NCBI RefSeq assembly: GCF_003947415.1
Contig: NZ_QHKL01000007.1
Location: 549,294-613,293, forward strand
DNA from: Amycolatopsis sp. WAC 01376
GTDB taxonomy: Bacteria > Actinomycetota > Actinomycetes > Mycobacteriales > Pseudonocardiaceae
Direction: 5' to 3'
DNA: 64,000 nucleotides
Shown here: positions 42,494-50,861 of the stretch, one piece after another
Layout of the letters: each line of letters opens with the position of its first letter
How positions within the stretch are numbered: position 1 is the first letter of the stretch
The notes under the pieces: generated by a model
Seen by the model: only the letters and a program-made list of their open reading frames with translations
What the model was told of the DNA's origin: nothing
Databases searched by the model: none
Position numbers and translations under genes: made by a program

Positions 42494-45400
42494 CTACGTT
42501 TCGACGCCTCGCTGCCCGAGCAGCAGGCCGCCGACGCTCGCCGCACCGGCGCTGCCGAGCGCGATCCCCCAGCCGACCGGCCCGAGCGGCGTGCAGCCGA
42601 AGAACTGGCTGACCCCGGGGGTCTGGACCAGGATCGCCAGCAGTACGGCGGAGCCAAGCCCCGCGGCGAGGACGGTGCCGTCCCGGCCGCCGACGGCCAG
42701 CGTCTGCCCGAGCTGGGTGCCGATCAGGGAGACGAGCGCGATCGTGCTCGCCCGCCGTTGCCTGCCGGTCAGCCTCGCGAGCGTCCACGCGACGGACGCC
42801 CCGAGTGTCGTGGTCACCGCGCGCGTGGTGATGTCCCGCCGGAGAGCGTTCCCGAGTGACGCGCTGGGCCCCTCACGCAGCAGTTCCGGCACGGTCTCGC
42901 CGTCCGGCCTGCTCAACGCGATCGCCAGCGCGGGCGCCAGGTCGGTGAGCAGGTTCATCAGCAGCAACTGGCGAGCGGTGAGCGGTGAGCGTCCGGTGAC
43001 GATCGAGCCGAGCACGGTGAACGCGATCTCCCCCAGGTTGCCGCCGAGCAGGATGCCGAGTGCCTCACGGACCGACGCCCACATCGCCCGGCCTTCCACC
43101 AACGCGGCGACGATCGTCTCGAGCCGGTCGTCGGTCACCACGAGGTCCGCGGCCGCCCTCGCCGCGGCCGTGCCCCGTTGTCCGAGCGCGATCCCGACGT
43201 CGGCGAGCCGGATGGCGGGCGCGTCGTTCGCGCCGTCGCCGGTCATCGCGACGACCCGGCCGCCGCGCTGGTATGCCTGGATGATCCGGACCTTCTGCGC
43301 CGGGCTGCACCGGGCGATCACGTCGACGTCGGCGAGTTCGCGATCGAGCTCCTCGTCGGCGAGTTCCTCGATCCTCGCGCCGGTGAGCACCTTGGTGTCG
43401 CCGTTGCGGCCGGTGATCTCCTCGGAGACGGCCTCGCCGGTGGCCGGATGATCGCCGGTGATCATCACCGTACGCACTCCGGCCTCGCGCAACCGTTCCG
43501 CCGCCGGTGCGGCACTGTCACGCACCGGATCCGCCAAGGCGATGAAGCCGAGAAGCCGGAGTTCGTCGACGTCGTCCTCGGAAAGGTCCTTTGTGGACAC
43601 GGGCTTCTCGGCGACGGCGAGGACGCGGTGCCCGGCGGCGGCCAGGCGGCCCACCCGCTTCTCCAGCCTGCTCCGGACGCCGGACCCCATCGGCCGATCG
43701 CCGTGCCGGGTGCACCGGGGAAGGACTGTCTCCGGTGCGCCCTTGACGCACATGAGGTATCGCTTGCCGATCTTCCCGTTCGTCGCGTGGAATCCCCGTG
43801 ACGGCTCGAACGGGACGGCGCCCGACTTCTCCCAGCCGCCGGCGTCCACGCCCGCGGCGATGCCGCCTTCGAGCACGGCTTGATCCGTATGGTGCGGCAG
43901 ATCCTCGGGGTTCTCCGCCCGAGGCGTCGCGCGGACGGCCGCCACCAGCACCGCCTGGTGGCTTTTTCGCAGTCGCCGCACCTCTGCCGTGGTCCTGCCG
44001 TCGTCGATCCGGCTGACGCTGAGCTTGCCTTCGGTCAGGGTGCCGGTCTTGTCGAAACAGAGGACGTCGACCCGCCCGAGCGCTTCGATGGTGCGCGGAT
44101 TGCGGACGAGCGCGCCGTGCTCGGCAAGCCTGCGGGCGGCCGCCAGTTGTGCCGCGTTCACCAGGAACGGCAGGCCTTCCGGCACCGACGCGACCGCGAG
44201 GTTCACCGCCGCCCCGACACTTTGCCGCAGCGGTACGCCACGGACGAGTCCGGCGCCCGCGACGGCGGCCGCCGAGCCGACCGCGACCGGCAGGGCCTGT
44301 TTGGTGAGCGACGCGAGCCGTGCTTCGACACCGGTTTCGGGGGCGGCGCCTCGTGCGGCGGCCATCCCCCGTCCGACCTCGGTCTCGTCCCCGGTCGCCA
44401 CGACGACGGCGGACACCTTGCCCGCGGCGACCGTGGTGCCTTCGTACAGCATCGATGCCCGCTCGGCGAGTTCGGCGGCCACGACCGGCGCCGGAGTCTT
44501 CGACACCGGCAGCGACTCCCCTGTCAGCGACGACTCGTCGAGTTCCGCGCCGGTCGCTTCGAGCACCCGGCAGTCCGCGGGCACGACGTCACCGGATCGC
44601 AGCGACACGACGTCACCCCGCACCAGCGCGTCGGCGACGATCTGCCGCTCGGCACCGTCGCGTACGACGGTGGTCACCGTCGCGGACCGTTCGAAGAGCC
44701 CGGCCAGCGCGCGATCGGTGTGCACCTGCTGCACGCTGCCGATCAACGCGGACACCCCGACGATCCCGGCGACCAGCGCGGCGTCGACCGGAGAGCCCAC
44801 CGCGGCCGAAACCGCCGCGCCACCGGCCAGTACCGGGGTGAGCGGGTTGGCGAGCTCGGCCATGAACGCCTTCGCGATGCTCGTGCCGGCGTTGCCTTCG
44901 CCGCCCGCACGACCGGCGGGCGCCCGCCGCCGGGCCTCGCGCTCTTCCAGACCACGCGGGCCCGAGCCGAGCCGGTCGAGCACGAGGTCCGCGGGCATCA
45001 AATGCCACGGAGGAGCGACGCGGCCTGAGGAAGGCGCCTTCCGCTCGCCGGTGAGCGTCCGGGCACGCCAGATCCCGTCGCCGAAAGCCATGAGCGCCCC
45101 GGCGTTCACCGCGCGAAGGCCACTCGCGGCGGGCCTTCGCCGGGCGCCGAGCGCGGTCACGCCCCCGATTCCGCTGGCCGCGGTCGCGAGCATCGTCGAA
45201 TCCCGGACGACCGCCTTGGCGGCGGTGAGCGCGTCGACGAGCAGGACGGCCGTGCCGATGTCGCGGCCGATCAGCACGTGTGCGCCCCACGGCGGCGGAT
45301 TCCCGTCCTCGTGCACGCCGACTCCGCAGTCGGACGCCCCCAGCGCCCGGCGATCGTCGGAAACCAGCATGACCACGCGTCCGCACGCCTGGAGTTCGCG

Positions 45401-46840
45401 AACCGCGTCGAGCACGACGCCGTCGTCGGTCTGGACCACCCGCAGCCCGGCGGCCTTGGCCGCGGAAGCCAACGCGTCCACGTCGGGTGAGACCTCCTGC
45501 GCGACGGCGAGCAGCCCGGCAGGCTGCCCGTCACGGACCAGGCCCAGCACCAGATGGGCGCCCTGGTCCAGCATCCGCTGCCGTTCGGGGAATCCTTCGC
45601 CGCCGTCCAGGTCTTCGACCGGTCCGAGCGTCCATTGGCCGTCCCGCCGGACCACCTCGGGTTTCTCCGGGTCGAACAGGGCGAAGGCGGCGGCCGTCAG
45701 GTCCACCGGGTCGCCACCGGGCAACGGGACCAGATCGCTGAGTACGTTCGCCCCCGCGCCGAGCGCCGTGGTGTCGATGACGATCGTGTCGATGAGGTCG
45801 AGCCCCCGCAGCACGGACCGGTCCATCACCAGCGCGCCGCGCCTGGCGAGGACCTGGCCCAGCTGGGCGGCAAAGGCGGCCGCGCCGTTGGAGGGGGCCT
45901 TGGGCAACGCGGAAATGCCGACCGCGGCGGCGCGCCTCGGCCCGACGAACGGCAGGGTCGCCGCGGCGGCCGCGGCCCCGGCGGCGATGGACCGGCGCGC
46001 GTGCCGGTCGGCCGCGCTTTCCGGTAGCGGCCATGGTCGTTCGCTCACCACCGATTCGGCGCCGGCGTGCTCGCGCTGTCCGACCAGCTTGGACTCGGCC
46101 TCGCACCAGGCCCGTTGGTGTGCCTTGGCCTCCCGCCATTGGGTGCCGCGGACCATGATGTCCAGCACCGTTCCCTCGCTGCGGGCCGCGAGACCGTGGA
46201 CCAGCGCCGCACCGATGGAGGTGGCCGAATCCGCCCGCTCCCGTCCGCGCAGCTTCCGGTCCGCCAAGGCACGCAACCGCGGGTGCAGGTCGACGAGTGA
46301 CGCCAGCGCCGCGACCTCCGTCGGCAACGGAGCCCACGGCATGATCTTCGAAGCCACCGACAGCATCAGTCCCGCGGCGTCCGCGGCCAGTGTGGACGGC
46401 AGCCGGGTCGCCGTGGTGCCGTCCGCCGGATGGTGCAGTTCGTCCTCTTCGACCCGTTCGGCTTCGGAAGCAGGTTCCGCCTCGGCTCGTTCGACCGCGC
46501 GGATCAGCTCCAGGCGCCGGGGTCCCGGCTCTCCGACCGCGACGACCACTCGGGACGTCGGCGCGTTCACCTGCGCCCAGCGCACGCCGGGGATCTCCGC
46601 CAAGGCTCGTTCCACCCGCCGGGCGACGCGGGCGCCGTCCGGTCCCTTCACGCCGTGCGTCTCGATGTAGAGCCTGCCGGGACACGACCAGACCGCCCGC
46701 CGCGGTCCGCGTCCCACGATCCCCTCCAGCGGAAGAAGCGCCAGCCCGGCCAGCCCCCGGGCGACCCGCCCCAGCGTCCGCGACGGTTTGGGGAAGGCGA
46801 CACCCAGCACGTCCACGGTCTCCAGGTCCGTCCGCCGCAT
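42494..46840 (-). CDS. Very large P-type cation-transporting ATPase (CtpI-like)
   Basis: 1448 residues. The C-terminal ~850 residues form a complete P-type ATPase: LTGESLPVSK actuator motif, phosphorylated Asp930 in CFDKTGTLTEG, MTGDGANDAPAI hinge and six membrane segments. The N-terminal ~600 residues are an extra region with metal-binding-like and degenerate ATPase-like parts, the layout of mycobacterial CtpI. ATG 46840 has GAGGAGG upstream; a longer frame to 46918 is less likely. Ion transported is unknown; the N-terminal region lacks an obvious CxxC metal motif. Confidence 0.85.
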   Translation of the reverse strand: MRRTDLETVDVLGVAFPKPSRTLGRVARGLAGLALLPLEGIVGRGPRRAVWSCPGRLYIETHGVKGPDGARVARRVERALAEIPGVRWAQVNAPTSRVVVAVGEPGPRRLELIRAVERAEAEPASEAERVEEDELHHPADGTTATRLPSTLAADAAGLMLSVASKIMPWAPLPTEVAALASLVDLHPRLRALADRKLRGRERADSATSIGAALVHGLAARSEGTVLDIMVRGTQWREAKAHQRAWCEAESKLVGQREHAGAESVVSERPWPLPESAADRHARRSIAAGAAAAAATLPFVGPRRAAAVGISALPKAPSNGAAAFAAQLGQVLARRGALVMDRSVLRGLDLIDTIVIDTTALGAGANVLSDLVPLPGGDPVDLTAAAFALFDPEKPEVVRRDGQWTLGPVEDLDGGEGFPERQRMLDQGAHLVLGLVRDGQPAGLLAVAQEVSPDVDALASAAKAAGLRVVQTDDGVVLDAVRELQACGRVVMLVSDDRRALGASDCGVGVHEDGNPPPWGAHVLIGRDIGTAVLLVDALTAAKAVVRDSTMLATAASGIGGVTALGARRRPAASGLRAVNAGALMAFGDGIWRARTLTGERKAPSSGRVAPPWHLMPADLVLDRLGSGPRGLEEREARRRAPAGRAGGEGNAGTSIAKAFMAELANPLTPVLAGGAAVSAAVGSPVDAALVAGIVGVSALIGSVQQVHTDRALAGLFERSATVTTVVRDGAERQIVADALVRGDVVSLRSGDVVPADCRVLEATGAELDESSLTGESLPVSKTPAPVVAAELAERASMLYEGTTVAAGKVSAVVVATGDETEVGRGMAAARGAAPETGVEARLASLTKQALPVAVGSAAAVAGAGLVRGVPLRQSVGAAVNLAVASVPEGLPFLVNAAQLAAARRLAEHGALVRNPRTIEALGRVDVLCFDKTGTLTEGKLSVSRIDDGRTTAEVRRLRKSHQAVLVAAVRATPRAENPEDLPHHTDQAVLEGGIAAGVDAGGWEKSGAVPFEPSRGFHATNGKIGKRYLMCVKGAPETVLPRCTRHGDRPMGSGVRSRLEKRVGRLAAAGHRVLAVAEKPVSTKDLSEDDVDELRLLGFIALADPVRDSAAPAAERLREAGVRTVMITGDHPATGEAVSEEITGRNGDTKVLTGARIEELADEELDRELADVDVIARCSPAQKVRIIQAYQRGGRVVAMTGDGANDAPAIRLADVGIALGQRGTAAARAAADLVVTDDRLETIVAALVEGRAMWASVREALGILLGGNLGEIAFTVLGSIVTGRSPLTARQLLLMNLLTDLAPALAIALSRPDGETVPELLREGPSASLGNALRRDITTRAVTTTLGASVAWTLARLTGRQRRASTIALVSLIGTQLGQTLAVGGRDGTVLAAGLGSAVLLAILVQTPGVSQFFGCTPLGPVGWGIALGSAGAASVGGLLLGQRGVET

Positions 46841-46919
46841 GCGGCATCCTCCTCGCGCTCGGGGCCTTGTGGATCTCCCCGAGTACCCGCGCGGTGGAAC
46901 GTCGAACCCCCTCACCACC

Positions 46920-47585
46920 TCAAGAGGTGACGGAGTCGATCAACCGGTTGTACCGGAGCCTCAGCGCGCGTTCGAGGGCGGAGAGGAATCCCGCCACCGT
47001 GAGCGTGATCTTCGCCCATTTCGGCAGCACCACCGGCGACGTGAAAGTCCCGGCGTGTTCGGCGACGACGGGGATCTTGGTGACGGCCTCCGCGCCCTGG
47101 AGCAGGCCGAAGACGAGCGCGATCAGCAGGATCACGAGCGAGACCGCGCCGATCGCGGCACTGGTCCGGGGGAACCGCCGCCCGAACCTCACCCGCAGTC
47201 CTTCCTGCGAACGAGGGTGAGGCCGCAGTGCTCGCTCGCCACCGTGCTCGGGGACGAAGTGCATGCGCTTCAGCCCGACCGCGCTGGTGGCGACTTCGAT
47301 GACGCCGCCCGGCACGGGGAACGCCGCGGGCAGGTTGGACCGGAAGAGCTGGACGCCGTCCCGGTACAGCGCCGCGGGGCTTTTCCCCTCCGCGTCTTCG
47401 TGCTGTTTCCGGGTCTTGGCGTCGGCGAGGTACCGGACGTCGACCGCGTAGACGTGTGCTTCGTGATCGAGGTAGAACAGCGAACGGGAGAAGAGCTGCC
47501 ACCGGCGGTACTCGGCCAGGGCGGATCCGTCCCCGGACCTGACCCTGGAGAGCTGCCACCGTCGTTTGAGCTTCTTGACCATCAT
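46920..47585 (-). CDS. Hypothetical membrane-anchored protein
   Basis: 221 residues from ATG 47585, which follows a strong GGAGGAGG 11 bases upstream; GTG 47684 would add 33 low-complexity residues. A soluble basic N-terminal part (LKRRWQLSRVRSGDGSALAEYRRWQLFSRSLFYLDHEAHVYAVDVRYLAD) is followed by a membrane segment (IGAVSLVILLIALVFGLL) and a second hydrophobic helix near the C-terminus. Family not recognised. Upstream of the P-type ATPase gene by about 80 bases on the same strand, so possibly co-transcribed. Confidence 0.6.
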   Translation of the reverse strand: MMVKKLKRRWQLSRVRSGDGSALAEYRRWQLFSRSLFYLDHEAHVYAVDVRYLADAKTRKQHEDAEGKSPAALYRDGVQLFRSNLPAAFPVPGGVIEVATSAVGLKRMHFVPEHGGERALRPHPRSQEGLRVRFGRRFPRTSAAIGAVSLVILLIALVFGLLQGAEAVTKIPVVAEHAGTFTSPVVLPKWAKITLTVAGFLSALERALRLRYNRLIDSVTS

Positions 47586-47685
47586 CAGCGAACGTTCCTC
47601 CTCCGGCGTGCCCTCGACGTTCCCGTCGTGCCGGCCAGTTCCGCCGGCTCCCGTGTGCTCCAAGACATCCCCCGCAGTGGACACC

Positions 47686-47717
47686 GTGCCCCAGGGGCAC
47701 GGTCAAGCGGCTTGACC
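47686..47717. promoter_or_regulatory. Two adjacent palindromes
   Basis: GTGCCCCAGGGGCAC (47686-47700) is perfect around its central base and is directly followed by GGTCAAGCGGCTTGACC (47701-47717), 8-base arms around one base. They lie about 100 bases upstream of the membrane-protein start and could be operators or part of its promoter. Confidence 0.5.
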
Positions 47718-48266
47718 ATGCCCCCGGGGCGCGGCCTCGAATACGTACGTCCTCGGCGACAAGGCCTGCGCGGTGAATACGCGCATCACCGCGATCCGGG
47801 AAATACGATTCTCCGACGAAGTCTTTCAACGAAACGCACCGAACCAATACGATGGACGGGCGTGAACCGGATGAAGACGAATCCGTCGGATCATCCTTCC
47901 CCAAGGGACCTCGGCGACACAACAGGATCCGGCCTTTGACGTGTCCCGTGCGACGCGTGGGGAATTTGTATCCCCGATCCGCCGTCCGGCCCAAATCCGG
48001 CCATCTCCTGCGACGACTTTCCCTCTTGTCACCCGATTGCTGGTCCTCACCCGCGTGGAGAAGCGGGAAGATCCATGCCGGACCGCGACGAAAGAGGAAT
48101 CGGCGAAAAATGACTACCGAAGTCGCCGCGGCGGTCGGTTCGACGGATCGCCCGAGCGGCCGAACGTGTTCTTGGCGCATGCGGGCGCCGCCGGGACGTC
48201 CCGGCCCGGACCGACCGCACGGCCCGGGGCCACTCCGGGCGTCCGTCAAATACCCCAAGGGGAACC
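47718..48266. other. Gene-poor intergenic stretch
   Basis: About 550 bases between divergent genes. An ATG at 48111 opens a frame with a plausible GAGG upstream, but it runs out of phase into the next gene and has no recognisable product. Base composition is locally lower in GC around 47800-48120, suitable for promoters of both flanking genes. No other structure seen. Confidence 0.4.
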
Positions 48267-48971
48267 ATGAACCGCGTCACCACGCTCGTAGTAGACGATC
48301 AGCCCCTCATCAGATACGCGCTCAGCAGGCTGTTGCGGGATTCGGCAGGGGTGGGGGCGGTGGCCGAAGCCGCGAGCGAGCCGGAAGCGTTGTCGCAGTG
48401 CGAGAAGAGCCACCCCGACATGGTCATCACCGAACTGTCGATCTGGGGCGAGCCCGCCGGGACCGCGATCTGCCGGTTCGTCAAGGAACACTTCGAGCGC
48501 GCGGCCGTCCTGGTCTTCGCCGGTGACGCCTCGCCTTCGGCCATCGCCATGGCACTGAACGCGGGTGCGGACAGCTTCGTGCACAAGTCGGCCAGCGGCG
48601 GCCAGGTGATGTCGGCGGTACGCTCCACCCTCGCCGGGCAGCGGGTGTGCGTGCAGGCAGGCGAAACCCCGCGGCCGGTCACCGAAGCCGTGCGGTACGC
48701 GAGCCTGATGACCAGGCGGGAGGAGGACATCCTCGCGCTGATTCTCTACCGGTGGTCGAACGACGAGATCGCCGAAGAACTGCACCTCGCGACGCAGACG
48801 GTGAAGAACTACGTCAGCAGGATCCTGCAGAAACTGGGCTTCGGCAGCAGGCGCGACCTGTTCCGGACACTGCGATTCCGGCCGGGCGGCACCCCGCTGC
48901 CACGGCTGGAGACCACTCCGCACGAAGGCGGATTGCACGCCGCGGACCGGCTGGCCGGGTACCGCGGCTAG
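48267..48971 (+). CDS. LuxR-type orphan regulator with a degenerate receiver
   Basis: 234 residues. The N-terminal receiver fold is intact (LVVDDQPLIRYALSRLLR, Lys in FVHKSAS), but the phospho-acceptor position reads PDMVITELSIW with Glu56 instead of Asp, and the switch Ser/Thr is replaced in VLVFAGD. The LuxR helix-turn-helix is complete (MTRREEDILALILYRWSNDEIAEELHLATQTVKNYVSRILQKLG). No kinase gene is adjacent. It probably works without phosphorylation or as a permanently active form. AAGGGGAACC precedes the ATG. Confidence 0.88.
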   Translation: MNRVTTLVVDDQPLIRYALSRLLRDSAGVGAVAEAASEPEALSQCEKSHPDMVITELSIWGEPAGTAICRFVKEHFERAAVLVFAGDASPSAIAMALNAGADSFVHKSASGGQVMSAVRSTLAGQRVCVQAGETPRPVTEAVRYASLMTRREEDILALILYRWSNDEIAEELHLATQTVKNYVSRILQKLGFGSRRDLFRTLRFRPGGTPLPRLETTPHEGGLHAADRLAGYRG

Positions 48972-49083
48972 GACATGGCCTAGGCCGGCCGGGTGGGTGG
49001 CGTACCGGAAGTACCGTGGCCGGAGCAGGTTCGGTACCCACCGTCTCCTGCGCCACCGAGATCGTTTTTCTAGCGTTGCAGTC

Positions 49084-49584
49084 ATGACGAAGCCAGGCTT
49101 CCCGTTCGTGCTCCTCGCGCTCGCCGGAACCCTCGCCCCGGATACCGTCCGGGCCTCGTCGGTCAAGATCCATGAGGTGCTCGGCGGCCCGGCAGGCTAC
49201 ATCGCCCTGCACAACACCGGCGCCGTCACGCTCGACATCGGCGGTTGGTCCGTTCAGGCGTGCACAGGCGGAGCCGTGCCCATCGAACTGGCCATCATGC
49301 CCGCCGGGAGCGAGATCCCCGCCGGTGACCATTTCCTCATCACCGGACAGGGTTTCGGCGGGACCGTGCAGCGGATGGTCGTCGAGGCGATCGTCGGGGA
49401 CGGCGAGATGCTGCTGGACCGGCGCGGAGCCCGGGTCGACAGCGTCGGATGGGCGCCGTCGTCGCCGTGTCGCGAGAACCAGGCCGCTGTCGCCTGTCCC
49501 GGGCTCGCTCAGGCAAGGGACGCCGTCAGCCGCGACACCGACGACAACAAGGCCGACTTCGGCTGCGTACGGCCACTCCCCTGA
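49084..49584 (+). CDS. Secreted lamin-tail-domain (LTD) protein
   Basis: 166 residues with a signal peptide (MTKPGFPFVLLALAGTLA, ending near VRA). The mature part is an LTD: VKIHEVLGGPAGYIALHNTGAVTLDIGGWSVQ, FLITGQGFGG and RGARVDSVGWAP, with a Cys-containing tail. LTDs are small Ig-like beta domains found in exported nucleases and surface proteins. ATG 49084 is the first codon giving a leader. Confidence 0.8.
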   Translation: MTKPGFPFVLLALAGTLAPDTVRASSVKIHEVLGGPAGYIALHNTGAVTLDIGGWSVQACTGGAVPIELAIMPAGSEIPAGDHFLITGQGFGGTVQRMVVEAIVGDGEMLLDRRGARVDSVGWAPSSPCRENQAAVACPGLAQARDAVSRDTDDNKADFGCVRPLP

Positions 49585-49637
49585 GATCCGCTCCCCCCGG
49601 TTTCGAATCCGTGTGCCCGCATCAGAAAGGTTCGGTC

Positions 49638-49895
49638 GTGACCCCCCTGTGCGAACTACTCGCCGAACAACGAATCGCGAAAGGCTGGTCGCAGTGCGAC
49701 CTGGTCGCGAAGTTGCATATCCGCTCCGGCAACGACAGCGTGACGCGAGAGGAGATCTCGCGCTGGGAGCGAGGGAAACGCATCCCCGGCCCGTATTGGC
49801 GAGAGCGGCTCAGCGACGTATTGGGCACGCCCAGCCGGGAGCTCGAACTCGCCGCTGCGGTCGCCAGAAGACAACGGCGGAAAATTATCGGCTGA
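49638..49895 (+). CDS. Small XRE-type helix-turn-helix protein
   Basis: 85 residues from GTG 49638, with AGAAAGG about nine bases upstream. LCELLAEQRIAKGWSQCDLVAKLHIRSGNDSVTREEISRWERGKRIPGPYWRERLSDVLG is a Cro/C1-type DNA-binding domain with little else. It sits between two LTD-protein genes on the same strand, so a local regulatory role is possible. Confidence 0.75.
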   Translation: MTPLCELLAEQRIAKGWSQCDLVAKLHIRSGNDSVTREEISRWERGKRIPGPYWRERLSDVLGTPSRELELAAAVARRQRRKIIG

Positions 49896-50027
49896 CGGGA
49901 AAGTACCGGAAAACTGGCCCCTTTCCGGCGGCGCATCGGTTCTCGGATACTTATCTGGTCGCCGCCGGATGAAAGGTTTCCGGTCAGGCGAACAGATTCC
50001 CCGAAATCCAGTTGAAAGGAATTTCTC

Positions 50028-50657
50028 ATGCGACGAATTCTGGGTGCTTCGGCGGTATTCGCGATGCTGGCGATGGGTATGGCCGGCGGTGTCGCGAACG
50101 CGGCAGGCGAGAGTGAGGGAACCGAGGCCGCGCCGCTCGTCTCGTCCACGGTGGTGGTCAACGAGGTTTCGACCCGCGGCGTGAACGGCCTGCTCGACGA
50201 GTACGTCGAGCTGCGCAACGTCTCGAACCAGCCGCAGGACGTGAGCGGCCACGTGATCCGCATCTACTCGCCGTCGAACGTCGTGGTCGACACGATCGTC
50301 CTGCCGGCGGGCACGATCCTGCAGCCGAAGGGCAACCCCGGCCAGTACGCCGTGCTGGTCGGACAGAACTTCTCCGGCACCATCGGCGACCAGACGTACG
50401 TCATCCCGTTCACGCTGACCGGCACCGAAGGCATCCCGACCCTCGGTGGCGTCTCGGTCCAGAACCTGGCCGGCGCGAAGATCGACGGTGTCGCCTTCAG
50501 CAACGCGGTCATGGCCGCACGTGAAGGCCAGGCCGCGACTCCGGAGAGCACCGTCACCGATTCGCTCAACGCGGCGAACACCCGCAACATCCTGAGCACC
50601 GACACCGACAACAACCGGCAGGACTTCTCGCTGCAGCTGCGCTCCCCGGGTCTGTAA
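50028..50657 (+). CDS. Secreted lamin-tail-domain (LTD) protein
   Basis: 209 residues with a signal peptide (MRRILGASAVFAMLAMGMAG, cleavage after ANA near 25). LTD signature: VVVNEVSTRGVNGLLDEYVELRNVSNQPQDVSGHVIRIYS, later AKIDGVAFSN and a tail with NTDNNRQDF-like spacing also seen in the first LTD protein (DTDDNKADF). GAAAGGA precedes the ATG. A second, longer paralogue of the gene at 49084. Confidence 0.85.
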   Translation: MRRILGASAVFAMLAMGMAGGVANAAGESEGTEAAPLVSSTVVVNEVSTRGVNGLLDEYVELRNVSNQPQDVSGHVIRIYSPSNVVVDTIVLPAGTILQPKGNPGQYAVLVGQNFSGTIGDQTYVIPFTLTGTEGIPTLGGVSVQNLAGAKIDGVAFSNAVMAAREGQAATPESTVTDSLNAANTRNILSTDTDNNRQDFSLQLRSPGL

Positions 50658-50684
50658 GGCTTGTAGTACCGACCCGTTTCGCCC

Positions 50685-50715
50685 GGGCCCGGGCCGCCGT
50701 CGGCGGTCCGGGCCC
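50685..50715. terminator. Rho-independent-like hairpin after the second LTD gene
   Basis: A GC-only 14-base stem (GGGCCCGGGCCGCC at 50685-50698 with 50702-50715, one G-U pair) around three bases, 28 bases after the stop codon, followed by TTCC. Position and strength indicate a terminator. Confidence 0.8.
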
Positions 50716-50861
50716 TTCCATGGCGGTATCTCGCCAACGGCGACATACCGCCACCGAGAGTTGTGTTCATCTGAGAACTCCTGCCTCATCCTCTGGGAAA
50801 TCCCTTTTCGCGGCGGCCGTGACCACGGCCGCTTCGTGATATCCGAGGAGAGTGAGGCTCG

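Noticed and set aside
48111..48526. Small plus-strand frame starting MTTEVAAAVGSTDRP
   Set aside because: After about 15 codons it becomes Pro/Arg-rich shadow sequence and overlaps the response regulator gene out of frame.
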